A stretch of 64,000 bases of DNA from CAWJMD01 sp963843835. Its GTDB lineage: Bacteria > Actinomycetota > Actinomycetes > Actinomycetales > CAWJMD01. This document shows, piece by piece, positions 24,918 to 33,783 of the stretch (within the stretch, counting starts at the first letter, position 1; each line of letters opens with the position of its first letter). The notes under the pieces were generated by a model that saw only the letters and a list, made by a program, of their open reading frames with translations, searched no databases and was not told the DNA's origin. The translations under genes and the position numbers were made by a program. The DNA lies in assembly GCA_963843835.1 (NCBI GenBank), contig CAWJMD010000001.1, positions 682,001 to 746,000 of the forward strand, given 5' to 3'.

Positions 24918-27305
24918 ATGAGCACCCTCTTCGACGACCTCGACCTGCCCGTTCCCGGCTCCGGGACCGGTGCCGCCAAGCCCCAGCAGGCCGGAGGTGA
25001 CCCGTCCGCCCTGCTGGACGGGCTGAACCCGGCCCAGCGCGAGGCCGTGCTGCACGCGGGCAGCCCGCTGCTGATCGTCGCCGGTGCGGGGTCCGGCAAG
25101 ACGCGCGTGCTGACCCACCGCATCGGGTACCTACTGGCGGCGCGTGGCGCGACGCCGGGCCAGATCCTCGCGATCACGTTCACCAACAAGGCCGCCGGCG
25201 AGATGCGCGAGCGCGTCGCGAGCCTGGTCGGCCCGCGGGCCAAGGCGATGTGGGTCTCGACGTTCCACAGCGCCTGCGTGCGCATCCTGCGCCGCGAGGC
25301 GAAGGCGATCGGGCTGCGGTCGTCGTTCTCGATCTACGACGCGGCCGACTCGCAGCGGATGATGGCCCTGGCCTGCCGGGAGCTGGACCTCGACCCGAAG
25401 CGCTACCCGCCGCGCAAGTTCAGCCACCAGGTGTCCAACCTCAAGAACGAGCTGGTGGACGACGAGGAGTTCGCGCTGCGGGCCCAGTCCGGCAACCCCG
25501 ACGAGCAGGTGCTGGCCGAGGCGTACCGCATGTACACGGCCCGGCTGCGCCAGGCGCAGGCGCTCGACTTCGACGACCTGATCATGATGACCGTCAACGT
25601 GCTGCGTGCCTTCCCGCAGCTGGCCGAGCACTACCACCGGCGGTTCCGGCACGTGCTCGTCGACGAGTACCAGGACACCAACCACGCGCAGTACGCGCTG
25701 ATCCGCGAGCTCGTCGGCGGACCGGCGAGCGCGGCCGGGGCCCTGGCCAGGACCGACCCCGAGGCGCCCGTCGTCGAGGAGGCCGAGCTGACCGTCGTCG
25801 GCGACGCCGACCAGTCGATCTACGCGTTCCGCGGGGCGTCGATCCGCAACATCATGGAGTTCGAGGACGACTACCCGCAGGCCCGCACCCTCCTGCTCGA
25901 GCAGAACTACCGGTCCACCCAGACGATCCTGTCGGCCGCCAACGCGGTGATCTCGCGCAACAGCGGTCGCCGTCCCAAGAACCTGTGGACCGACTCGGGT
26001 GCCGGCGAGCGCATCGTCGGGTACGCGGCCGACACCGAGCACGACGAGGCGGCGTTCGTCGCCGAGGAGATCGACCGCCTCCACGACGAGCACGGCGTGC
26101 GGTACGGCGACGTCGCGGTGTTCTACCGCACCAACGCGCAGTCCCGGGCGCTGGAGGAGGTTCTCGTCCGCGTCGGGCTGCCGTACAAGGTGGTCGGCGG
26201 CACCCGCTTCTACGAGCGGCGCGAGGTCAAGGACGCGCTGGCGTACCTGCGCCTGCTCGCCAACCCGGACGACACGGTCAACCTGCGGCGTGTGCTCAAC
26301 GTGCCCAAGCGTGGCATCGGCGACCGCGCGGAGGCGGCCGTGTCGGTGTTCGCCGAGCGGGAGCGCATCTCGTTCGCGGAGGCGCTCGAGCGGGCGGACG
26401 AGGTGCCCGGGCTGGTGACGCGCTCACTGACCGCGGTCAAGGGCTTCACCACGCTGGTGGACGAGCTGCGCACCGTGACCGAGGCCGGCGCCGGGCCGGC
26501 GACGGTGCTGGAGGCCGTCCTCGACCGGACGGGCTACCTGGCCGAGCTGCGGGCGAGCCACGACCCGCAGGACGAGACCCGCATCGAGAACCTGGCCGAG
26601 CTGGGGGCCGTGGCGACCGAGTTCGAGCAGGCCTCGCCCGGGGGAACGCTCACCGACTTCCTCGAGCAGGTCTCGCTCGTGGCCGACGCGGACCAGGTGC
26701 CCGACGAGGCCGTCGCCGACGGCGCGCACGAGGCGCAGGCCGAGGGGAACACCGAGGACCTCGGCGTGGTCACCCTGATGACGCTGCACACCGCCAAGGG
26801 CCTCGAGTTCGACGTCGTCTTCCTCACCGGCATGGAGGACGGCACCTTCCCGCACATGCGCTCGCTGAACGACGACGACGAGCTGGCCGAGGAACGTCGG
26901 CTCGCCTACGTGGGCATCACCCGTGCCCGTCAGCGCCTGTACGTATCGCGCGCCGTGGTGCGCAGCGCCTTCGGCCAGCCCCAGTACAGCCCGGCCAGCC
27001 GCTTCCTCGCCGAGATCCCGGACGAGCTGGTCGACCAGCGCCGCGAGCCGAGCGCCGGATCGCCCGGATGGGCCGGCGGGTCGCCCGCGGTCGCGCGCCT
27101 GGCAGCCCGGCCGGACGTGATGGCCCGCACCACCCGCGAGATCGTCCACCTCGAGCCGGGTGACCGCGTCACCCACGACACCTTCGGGCTGGGCACCGTC
27201 ACGCAGGTCGACGGCAGCGGTGACAAGACCGTCGCCCACGTCGACTTCCGGTCCGAGGGGACCAAGCGGCTGCTGCTGCGCTACGCGCCGGTCGAGAAGA
27301 TCTGA
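24918..27305 (+). CDS. pcrA: ATP-dependent DNA helicase PcrA/UvrD
   Basis: 795-residue superfamily 1A 3'-5' helicase for DNA repair and removal of recombinase from DNA. Motif I is AGAGSGKT with Lys61; others are motif Ia (ITFTNKAAGEM), motif II (VDEYQDTN), motif III (VVGDADQSIYAFRGA), motif IV (LEQNYRST), motif V (TLMTLHTAKGLEF) and motif VI (EERRLAYVGITRARQRLY). The C-terminal Tudor-like domain (EPGDRVTHDTFGLGTV) binds RNA polymerase in relatives. TAGGCT at 24902-24907 is a probable -10 box, giving a leader of only a few bases before ATG 24918. The final 107 bases overlap the end of the convergent lipase-like gene. Confidence 0.95.
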   Translation: MSTLFDDLDLPVPGSGTGAAKPQQAGGDPSALLDGLNPAQREAVLHAGSPLLIVAGAGSGKTRVLTHRIGYLLAARGATPGQILAITFTNKAAGEMRERVASLVGPRAKAMWVSTFHSACVRILRREAKAIGLRSSFSIYDAADSQRMMALACRELDLDPKRYPPRKFSHQVSNLKNELVDDEEFALRAQSGNPDEQVLAEAYRMYTARLRQAQALDFDDLIMMTVNVLRAFPQLAEHYHRRFRHVLVDEYQDTNHAQYALIRELVGGPASAAGALARTDPEAPVVEEAELTVVGDADQSIYAFRGASIRNIMEFEDDYPQARTLLLEQNYRSTQTILSAANAVISRNSGRRPKNLWTDSGAGERIVGYAADTEHDEAAFVAEEIDRLHDEHGVRYGDVAVFYRTNAQSRALEEVLVRVGLPYKVVGGTRFYERREVKDALAYLRLLANPDDTVNLRRVLNVPKRGIGDRAEAAVSVFAERERISFAEALERADEVPGLVTRSLTAVKGFTTLVDELRTVTEAGAGPATVLEAVLDRTGYLAELRASHDPQDETRIENLAELGAVATEFEQASPGGTLTDFLEQVSLVADADQVPDEAVADGAHEAQAEGNTEDLGVVTLMTLHTAKGLEFDVVFLTGMEDGTFPHMRSLNDDDELAEERRLAYVGITRARQRLYVSRAVVRSAFGQPQYSPASRFLAEIPDELVDQRREPSAGSPGWAGGSPAVARLAARPDVMARTTREIVHLEPGDRVTHDTFGLGTVTQVDGSGDKTVAHVDFRSEGTKRLLLRYAPVEKI

Positions 27306-28308
27306 CCGTCAGGAGCGCGATGGGCCGCCGTAGCGGGCTGACACCGGCGGTGAGCGTCGAGCCGTCGGAGTTGAGCTGGCTCAGCGCGGTGCTGATCTCG
27401 TGCACGAGGCGGCTCGAGATCGGCAAGGACATGTGGCCGGCCCCACGCACGAGCACGTTCTGCACCGAGAGGCTCGGGTGCACCATGCGCGCGTTGCGCT
27501 TCGGCACGATCATCTGGTCGAGGTCTGACCAGTAGCAGATGAACCTTGTCCTGCAGCCGGACACGTCCATCGCGAGCTCGGCGGTGAGCTCGCTGCCCGG
27601 GCGCAGCTGCCGGGCCAGCAGGGTCGGGAGGACGTACGCGGTGTACGTGCCGGAGTGCGGCGTCCCCATGGTCACCAGGGTGTGCACCCGCTCGTGCCCG
27701 CCGAGCCGCTGCACGTAGTAGCGCGCGATCAGCCCGCCCAGGCTGTGGCCGATCACGTGGATGCGCTCGTACCCCGTGCGGGCGACCAGCTCCTCGACCT
27801 CGGCGGCGAGCCGTTCGGCGGCCGCCCGCACGTCGTTCGTCGTCGGTGAGTAGCCCGCCGTCAGCACCCGGCCGAAGCCACGCCGGCGCAGGCCTCGCCG
27901 CAGCATGGTGAAGACGGAGCGGTTGTCGACCATGCCGTGCAGCAGCAGGATCGGGGTCCCCGCCGCCTCGACGTCACCGACGAGGAGACCGCGCTGCGCC
28001 GGAGGGAGCCCGTCGAGCTGGTAGCCGTCGGGATCCTGGTGCTCCTCGCGCAGCAACCCGAACGGGTACACGGCCAGGTGGGCCGTCTGCCAGGCCACCT
28101 CGACGGTGATACCCGCCAGGCCGGACGGTGAGAGCGTGGCCCGCGCGCCCTGACCGAGACCGCGCAAGGTGGCCCTGCCGCCGCGGAGCGCGCTGTCGAC
28201 GACCGGGGACATCCTGCGCTCGGCCCGCCGGACGGCGCCCGCCAGGCCCCTGCCGCCGACGGGGACGGCTGCGGCCTCGTCCTCGGGCGGGGTGGGGGCG
28301 GTGCTCAC
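27199..28308 (-). CDS. Lipase-like alpha/beta hydrolase (triacylglycerol lipase/PGAP1-like)
   Basis: 369-residue hydrolase with an oxyanion segment ILLLHGMVDN, nucleophile elbow GHSLGG, the VTMGTPHSGTYTAY loop typical of bacterial lipases, and a late His in RGAGHMSLP. GTG 28308 was chosen because AAGGGAG lies 7 bases upstream; a longer ATG start 19 codons earlier lacks this. No cleavable signal is obvious. The coding frame stays open past the expected family end (about LNSDGSTLT) into the last 107 bases of pcrA, adding a basic, low-complexity tail, so the annotated C-terminus may include a read-on segment. A TACGGT -10 box (complement of 28377-28382) lies upstream. Confidence 0.75.
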   Translation of the reverse strand: MSTAPTPPEDEAAAVPVGGRGLAGAVRRAERRMSPVVDSALRGGRATLRGLGQGARATLSPSGLAGITVEVAWQTAHLAVYPFGLLREEHQDPDGYQLDGLPPAQRGLLVGDVEAAGTPILLLHGMVDNRSVFTMLRRGLRRRGFGRVLTAGYSPTTNDVRAAAERLAAEVEELVARTGYERIHVIGHSLGGLIARYYVQRLGGHERVHTLVTMGTPHSGTYTAYVLPTLLARQLRPGSELTAELAMDVSGCRTRFICYWSDLDQMIVPKRNARMVHPSLSVQNVLVRGAGHMSLPISSRLVHEISTALSQLNSDGSTLTAGVSPLRRPIALLTVRSSRPARSAAAAAWSPRTGSRRGRRSCHRCRRPA

Positions 28309-28457
28309 GGCGCTCCCTTCCCGCAGGCCGTCGACGCTGGGCGGCCGGGCTGGTTGATCCGGCAACGATCACGGTGACCGTAGCAACCGGTGGCCCGTGC
28401 GGCCCGGGGGAGGCCCGGCGTGTCCACCGGACCCCACCGGCGAGCTGAGTCGCACAC

Positions 28458-30854
28458 TCAGGACAGGTGCGTCGGCTGAGGGTGGCTCTTGTGGCCGTCG
28501 TCGGCCCCGACCGGCTCCCCCGTGAGCGCACGGTCCTGGGCGTCCCGCGACGGCGAGGGCTCGAGCCGCACGATCACCGACTTGGACGTCGGCGTGTTGC
28601 TGCCGACGGCCGTGGAGTCCAGCGGCACGAGGGCATTCGTCTCCGGGTAGTAGGCGGCAGCGCAGCCCAGCGGGGTCGAGTACGGCACCACCCTGAAGCC
28701 GTCGACGCGGCGCTCCGAGCCGTCCTCCCACTCGCTGACGAGGTCGACGAGGTCGTCGGCCGCGAACCCGAGGTCGCGCACGTCGTCAGGGTGCACGAAG
28801 ACGACGCGGCGGCCGTTGGTGATGCCGCGGTAGCGGTCGTTGAGCCCGTAGATCGTGGTGTTGAACTGGTCGTGGCTGCGCAAGGTCTGCAGCAGCAGCC
28901 GTCCCGACGGCACCTGAAGCACCTCGAGCGGGGTCACCGAGAAGACGGCCCGGCTCGACTCCGTCTCGAACGTGCGGCTGTCTCGTGGGGGGTGCGGCAG
29001 CACGAAACCGCCTGGCCGCTGGATCTTGTCGTCGTAGGCCTCGCACCCGGGCACGACGTGTGCGATGCGGTGACGGATGGTCGCGTAGTCGTCGCGGAAG
29101 TCCGACCACTCGATCCCGTAGCGGTCACCCAGCGTGGCCTCGGCCATCGAGCAGATGACGTCGACCTCCGAGCGCAGCCCGTCGCTCGCCGGTTCCAGCC
29201 GTCCACGGGACGCGTGGACGGCGGACATCGAGTCCTCGACGGTCACCTTCTGCTCGTGGCCGCCGGTGCGGTCCTTCTCGGTGCGTCCGAGCACCGGCAG
29301 GATCACCGCGGTCCGCCCGCATACGACGTGCGAGCGGTTCAGCTTCGTCGAGACCTGGACGGTCAGCGCCGCGGACCGGAGCGCCGCCTCCGTGACCTCG
29401 GTGTCGGGGGTGGCGGCGACGAAGTTGCCCCCCATGCCCATGAACACCTTCGCCTTGCCGTCGCGCAGCGCGCGGATCGAGTCGACCGTGTCGAAGCCGT
29501 GCTCGCGCGGTGGCTCGAACCCGAACTCACTGCCGAGGGCGGTGAGGAACCACTCCGGTGACCGCTCCCAGATGCCCATCGTGCGGTCGCCCTGCACGTT
29601 GGAGTGGCCCCGCACCGGGCAGAGACCGGCGCCGGGCTTGCCGATCTGCCCCTGCAGGAGCGCGACGTTCACGAACTCCTTGATCGTCGCCACGGAGTTG
29701 CGGTGCTGGGTGATGCCCATCGCCCAGCAGTTCACGATGGCGTCTGCCTCCATGAACATGGCTGCCGCGTCCTCGATCTCGGCGGTGGTCAGGCCGGTCG
29801 CCTCGAGCACCGTGTCCCAGTCGAGGTGGCGCACGTGGTCGGCCCACTCCTCGAACCCGATCGTGTGCCGGGCGATGAAGTCGAGGTCGGCGACCGCTCC
29901 GGGCCGGCCGCCGGCGGACGCCGCGTCCTCCGCGGTGACGAGCAGGTGGCCGATCGCCTGGAACAGGGCCAGGTCGCCGTTGACCCGGATCTGCAGGTGG
30001 CGGTCGGCGAGCGCGGTGCCGACACCGCTCAGCCCGCGGGGGGTCTGGGGGTTGTCGAACTTCAACAGGCCGGCCTCGGGCAGCGGGTTCACCGCGAGGA
30101 CCTTGGCCCCGTTCTTCTTGGCCTGCTCCAGCGCGGTGAGCATGCGGGGGTGGTTCGTGCCGGGGTTCTGGCCGCAGATGACGATCAGGTCGGCGTCGTA
30201 GACGTCCTGCAGGGTGACGCTGCCCTTGCCGATGCCGATCGTCTCGGCCAGCGCGACGGAGGTCGACTCGTGGCACATGTTCGAGCAGTCGGGGAGGTTG
30301 TTGGTGCCGAGGGCCCGGGCGAAGAGCTGGTAGGCGAACGCGGCCTCGTTGGACGTACGCCCCGACGTGTAGAAGATCGCCTCGTCCGGGCTGTCGAGGC
30401 CGTTCAGGTGCTCGGCGATCACGGAGAAGGCGCCGTCCCAGCTGATCGGCTCGTAGCGGTCGGCCCCCTCGCGCCGCACCATCGGGTGCGTGAGCCGGCC
30501 CTGCTGGCCCAGCCAGTAGTCGCTGCGCCCGCGCAGGTCGTCGATGGGGTGCTCCGCGAAGAACTCCGGACCGACGCGTCGCAGCGTCGCCTCCTCGGCG
30601 ACCGCCTTCGCGCCGTTCTCGCAGAACTCGGCGGTGTGCCGGTGGTCGGGGTCGGGCCACGCGCAGCCCTGGCAGTCGAAGCCGTCCTTCTGGTTGACCC
30701 GTAGCAGCGTGCGGGCCGTCCGTGAGACGCCCATCTGGTCGACGGCGATCTTCAGGCTCTTCAGGACGGCGGGGATGCCTGCGGCCGAGTGCTTGCGCGA
30801 GCCGACCCTGAGCTGCGACTCGTCGACGTCGTCGACCGGCGGAGGCGTGGCCAT
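28458..30854 (-). CDS. FdhF/YdeP-family molybdopterin oxidoreductase
   Basis: 798-residue DMSO-reductase superfamily protein of the YdeP clade. The N-terminal cysteine segment FDCQGCAWPDPDHR with a later Cys (AEFCENG) marks an iron-sulfur site. Molybdopterin guanine dinucleotide binding regions follow (YTSGRTSNEAAFAYQ, CGQNPGTNHPRM, CPVRGHSNVQGDRTMG), and the C-terminal dinucleotide-binding domain includes SHDQFNTTIYGLNDRYRG. Formate dehydrogenase alpha subunits carry a catalytic Cys or Sec; this clade is functionally uncertain, and in enterobacteria YdeP is linked to acid resistance. ATG 30854 follows a GAGGAGA site. No beta or gamma electron-transfer subunit is adjacent, so the redox partner is unknown. 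Confidence 0.88.
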   Translation of the reverse strand: MATPPPVDDVDESQLRVGSRKHSAAGIPAVLKSLKIAVDQMGVSRTARTLLRVNQKDGFDCQGCAWPDPDHRHTAEFCENGAKAVAEEATLRRVGPEFFAEHPIDDLRGRSDYWLGQQGRLTHPMVRREGADRYEPISWDGAFSVIAEHLNGLDSPDEAIFYTSGRTSNEAAFAYQLFARALGTNNLPDCSNMCHESTSVALAETIGIGKGSVTLQDVYDADLIVICGQNPGTNHPRMLTALEQAKKNGAKVLAVNPLPEAGLLKFDNPQTPRGLSGVGTALADRHLQIRVNGDLALFQAIGHLLVTAEDAASAGGRPGAVADLDFIARHTIGFEEWADHVRHLDWDTVLEATGLTTAEIEDAAAMFMEADAIVNCWAMGITQHRNSVATIKEFVNVALLQGQIGKPGAGLCPVRGHSNVQGDRTMGIWERSPEWFLTALGSEFGFEPPREHGFDTVDSIRALRDGKAKVFMGMGGNFVAATPDTEVTEAALRSAALTVQVSTKLNRSHVVCGRTAVILPVLGRTEKDRTGGHEQKVTVEDSMSAVHASRGRLEPASDGLRSEVDVICSMAEATLGDRYGIEWSDFRDDYATIRHRIAHVVPGCEAYDDKIQRPGGFVLPHPPRDSRTFETESSRAVFSVTPLEVLQVPSGRLLLQTLRSHDQFNTTIYGLNDRYRGITNGRRVVFVHPDDVRDLGFAADDLVDLVSEWEDGSERRVDGFRVVPYSTPLGCAAAYYPETNALVPLDSTAVGSNTPTSKSVIVRLEPSPSRDAQDRALTGEPVGADDGHKSHPQPTHLS

Positions 30855-31042
30855 CTGATCTCCTCGAACGGGGCGGCACTGCTCGTCCTCCCGACACTAA
30901 CCCTGGCGCGTCGGGCCCGCGCTGTGGCACAACCGACACCCCTTGGCGGTGCGCCGCGGGCCGCAGGGTCGGTAACCTGCGCAGGTCACCGGCGACCACT
31001 GCGAGCGCCGTCGCGAGCCCAGTCAGGAGCACGATCGTCACG

Positions 31043-31453
31043 ATGGCCGACCAGAACCCGTTGCGCATCGTCGTGGCCAAGCCGGGCCTCGACGGGCACG
31101 ACCGGGGGGCCAAGGTGGTGGCTCGCGCGCTGCGCGACGCCGGCATGGAGGTCATCTACACCGGCCTTCACCAGACACCGGCCGCCATCGTCGACGCCGC
31201 CATCGCCGAGGACGCCGACGCCGTCGGGCTCTCGGTCCTCTCGGGAGCGCACCTGACCCTTTTCGCGAAGGTCGTCGACCTGCTGCGTGACAAGGACGCC
31301 TCCGACATCGTGGTCTTCGGAGGCGGGATCGTGCCCGACGCCGACGTCGCGCAGCTGGAGGCATCAGGGGTCGCGAAGGTCTTCACACCGGGCACCCCGA
31401 TGCACGAGATCGTCGCCTGGGTGCGCGCCAACGTGGGGAGCGACCCCCGATAG
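31043..31453 (+). CDS. Stand-alone cobalamin-binding protein (methylmalonyl-CoA mutase C-terminal domain family)
   Basis: 136-residue single-domain B12-binding protein. It has the base-off/His-on motif DGHDRG with His19 as axial cobalt ligand, the SVLSG segment and the VVFGGGI glycine loop. Such domains are the small part of acyl-CoA mutases; here the TIM-barrel catalytic domain is absent, so it must pair with a mutase subunit encoded elsewhere or serve as a B12 sensor or carrier. It sits just upstream of sucCD, and succinyl-CoA is the product of methylmalonyl-CoA mutase, which gives a clear metabolic link. ATG 31043 was used; AGGAG is 13 bases upstream, rather far. No cobalamin riboswitch is visible in 30855-31042. 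Confidence 0.88.
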   Translation: MADQNPLRIVVAKPGLDGHDRGAKVVARALRDAGMEVIYTGLHQTPAAIVDAAIAEDADAVGLSVLSGAHLTLFAKVVDLLRDKDASDIVVFGGGIVPDADVAQLEASGVAKVFTPGTPMHEIVAWVRANVGSDPR

Positions 31454-31456
31454 GCT
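31451..31456 (+). promoter_or_regulatory. Candidate -10 element for sucCD
   Basis: TAGGCT overlaps the stop codon of the B12-binding gene. The 91-base leader that follows contains a 13-base direct repeat AGCTCTCGACGAC at 31500-31512 and 31517-31529. Confidence 0.4.
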
Positions 31457-31544
31457 CCACGCCAGACCCGGCGAGCCCGCACGACGCTGGAGTGACACGA
31501 GCTCTCGACGACCGCCAGCTCTCGACGACGAAGGACGGACACCC

Positions 31545-32729
31545 GTGGACCTGTTCGAGTACCAGGCTCGCGACCTCTTCGCCGCGCACGGGGTTCCCGT
31601 GCTCGACGCCATGGTCGCGACCACTCCCGAGGAAGCCAAGGCCGCAGCGGAGAAGCTCGGCGGCGGAACGGTCGTCGTCAAGGCGCAGGTGAAGACCGGT
31701 GGCCGCGGCAAGGCAGGCGGCGTCAAGCTCGCCAAGTCACCGGACGAGGCCGCCGAGAAGGCCGGCGAGATCCTGGGCATGGACATCAAGGGCCACACGG
31801 TGCACCGGGTGATGGTCACCCAGGGCGCCGACATCGCGGAGGAGTACTACTTCTCCCTGCTGCTCGACCGGGCGAACCGCAGCTACCTCGCGATGTGCAG
31901 CGTCGAGGGTGGCGTCGACATCGAGACCCTCGCCGTGGAGCGGCCCGAGGCCCTCGCCAAGGTCGCCGTCGACCCGCAGGTCGGCATCGACGCCGCCAAG
32001 GCCGACGAGATCGTCGCCGCGGCAGGCTTCGCCGAGGAGCTGCGGGCACCGATCGCCGAGGTGCTGCAGAGCCTCTGGACGGTCTACCGCGAGGAGGACG
32101 CCACGCTCGTCGAGGTGAACCCCCTCGTGAAGACCGCGGACGGCAGCATCATCGCCCTCGACGGCAAGGTCTCCCTCGACGCGAACGCCGTCTTCCGTCA
32201 CCCGCAGCACGCGGAGCTGGAGGACAAGGCGGCCGCCGACCCGCTCGAGCAGGCGGCGCAGGAGAAGGGCCTCAACTACGTCAAGCTCGACGGCGAGGTC
32301 GGCATCATCGGCAACGGCGCAGGCCTCGTGATGAGCACCCTCGACGTCGTCGCCTACGCCGGCGAGGACCTGGGCACCAACGGCGGCACGGCGGTCAAGC
32401 CCGCCAACTTCCTCGACATCGGCGGCGGTGCCTCCGCGCAGGTGATGGCCGACGGGCTGCACATCATCCTCGGCGACGAGCAGGTGAAGTCGGTCTTCGT
32501 GAACGTCTTCGGCGGCATCACGTCGTGCGACGCCGTGGCCGACGGCATCGTGCACGCCCTCGAGATCCTGGGCGACGAGGCCAGCAAGCCGCTCGTCGTC
32601 CGGCTGGACGGGAACAACGTGGAGGAAGGTCGACGGATCCTGGCCGAGGCGGGGCACCCGCTGGTCACGGTCGTCGACACCATGGACGGCGCGGCCCGCA
32701 AGGCCGCCGAGCTCGCCGCGGCGAACTGA
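31545..32729 (+). CDS. sucC: Succinyl-CoA synthetase (ADP-forming) beta subunit
   Basis: 394-residue beta subunit of the TCA enzyme that converts succinyl-CoA to succinate while making ATP or GTP. The ATP-grasp domain starts DLFEYQARDLFAAHGVP; nucleotide-binding segments are VVKAQVKTGGRGKAGGV and VEVNPLV (metal-binding Glu and Asn). The C-terminal CoA-ligase domain has LDIGGGASAQV and NVFGGITSCD. GTG 31545 follows AAGGA by 9 bases. It is followed by sucD after 19 bases, so the two subunits are co-transcribed. The preceding B12-binding gene fits the propionate-to-succinyl-CoA route. Confidence 0.96.
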   Translation: MDLFEYQARDLFAAHGVPVLDAMVATTPEEAKAAAEKLGGGTVVVKAQVKTGGRGKAGGVKLAKSPDEAAEKAGEILGMDIKGHTVHRVMVTQGADIAEEYYFSLLLDRANRSYLAMCSVEGGVDIETLAVERPEALAKVAVDPQVGIDAAKADEIVAAAGFAEELRAPIAEVLQSLWTVYREEDATLVEVNPLVKTADGSIIALDGKVSLDANAVFRHPQHAELEDKAAADPLEQAAQEKGLNYVKLDGEVGIIGNGAGLVMSTLDVVAYAGEDLGTNGGTAVKPANFLDIGGGASAQVMADGLHIILGDEQVKSVFVNVFGGITSCDAVADGIVHALEILGDEASKPLVVRLDGNNVEEGRRILAEAGHPLVTVVDTMDGAARKAAELAAAN

Positions 32730-32748
32730 GACAGGGGACTTCAAGGAC

Positions 32749-33642
32749 ATGGCGATCTTCCTCACCGAGAACAGCAAGGTCATCGTCCAGGGGATGACCG
32801 GCTCCGAGGGGCGCAAGCACACCCAGCGGATGCTCAGGTCCGGCACCAACGTGGTCGGCGGGGTGAACCCCAAGAAGGCCGGCGAGAGCGTCGAGTTCGA
32901 GGGCGGCACGAGCGTGCCCGTCTTCGGCTCCGTCGCCGACGCCATCGCGGAGACCGGCGCGGACGTCAGCGTGATCTTCGTGCCGGCCGCCTTCACCAGG
33001 GCGGCCGTCGTCGAGGCCGTCGACGCCGGGATCCCGCTCGCGGTGGTCATCACCGAGGGCGTGCCGGTCAAGGACACCGCCGAGTTCTTCGCCTACGCGC
33101 AGAGCAAGGGCACCACGCGGCTGATCGGGCCGAACTGCCCCGGGCTGATCAGCCCCGGCAAGTCGAACGCCGGCATCATCCCCGCCGACATCTCGGGCCC
33201 CGGCCGCATCGGGCTGGTCTCGAAGTCGGGCACGCTGACCTACCAGATGATGTACGAGCTGCGTGAGTTCGGCTTCTCGTCCGCCGTCGGCATCGGCGGC
33301 GACCCGGTCATCGGCACCACCCACATCGACGCGCTCCAGGCCTTCCAGGACGACCCGGAGACCGATGCGATCGTGATGATCGGCGAGATCGGCGGCGACG
33401 CCGAGGAGCGTGCCGCGGCGTACATCGCCGAGCACGTGACCAAGCCCGTCGTCGGCTACGTGGCCGGGTTCACCGCTCCGGAGGGCAAGACGATGGGCCA
33501 CGCCGGCGCGATCGTCTCCGGCTCGTCGGGCACCGCGCAGGCCAAGAAGGAGGCCCTCGAGGCCGCCGGCGTCAAGGTCGGCAAGACGCCGTCCGAGACC
33601 GCCGACCTGATGCGGGAGATCATGCAGGGCGCCTCGGCCTGA
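32749..33642 (+). CDS. sucD: Succinyl-CoA synthetase alpha subunit
   Basis: 297-residue alpha subunit, which binds CoA and carries the phosphohistidine. CoA-binding start MAIFLTENSKVIVQGMTGSEG; GPNCPGLISPGKSNAG in the middle; SKSGTLTYQ and GIGGDPVIGT for catalysis; the phosphorylated His lies in MGHAGAIVSGSSGTA. Length is normal for the family. The gene follows sucC after 19 bases and has an AAGGA-type site. A very long palindrome directly after the stop probably ends the transcript. Confidence 0.97.
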   Translation: MAIFLTENSKVIVQGMTGSEGRKHTQRMLRSGTNVVGGVNPKKAGESVEFEGGTSVPVFGSVADAIAETGADVSVIFVPAAFTRAAVVEAVDAGIPLAVVITEGVPVKDTAEFFAYAQSKGTTRLIGPNCPGLISPGKSNAGIIPADISGPGRIGLVSKSGTLTYQMMYELREFGFSSAVGIGGDPVIGTTHIDALQAFQDDPETDAIVMIGEIGGDAEERAAAYIAEHVTKPVVGYVAGFTAPEGKTMGHAGAIVSGSSGTAQAKKEALEAAGVKVGKTPSETADLMREIMQGASA

Positions 33643-33648
33643 CCCACC

Positions 33649-33723
33649 CCCCTCACCGACTGGTCGTGAATGGTGCGACACGCGCGGCGTGTCGCACCAT
33701 TCACGACCAGTCGGGGTGAGGGG
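33649..33723. repeat. Long near-perfect palindrome after sucD (possible bidirectional terminator or palindromic repeat element)
   Basis: Arms 33658-33683 and 33687-33712 are perfectly complementary over 26 bases with a 3-base GCG loop. After a 2-base bulge on the right arm (33713-33714), nine more pairs form between 33649-33657 and 33715-33723. It starts 6 bases after the sucD stop. The stem is much longer than other terminators in the window and has an AT-richer centre (GTGAATGG), so it may be a member of a dispersed palindromic family. Confidence 0.8.
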
Positions 33724-33783
33724 TGAGCGGGTGCCCGGCGTGGGAACGCCATGCGCGCGGTCGCTCGCGCGACCATGGACGAG

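Noticed and set aside
30855..31042. Cobalamin riboswitch before the B12-binding gene
   Set aside because: No B12-box-like conserved block was found in the 188-base spacer.
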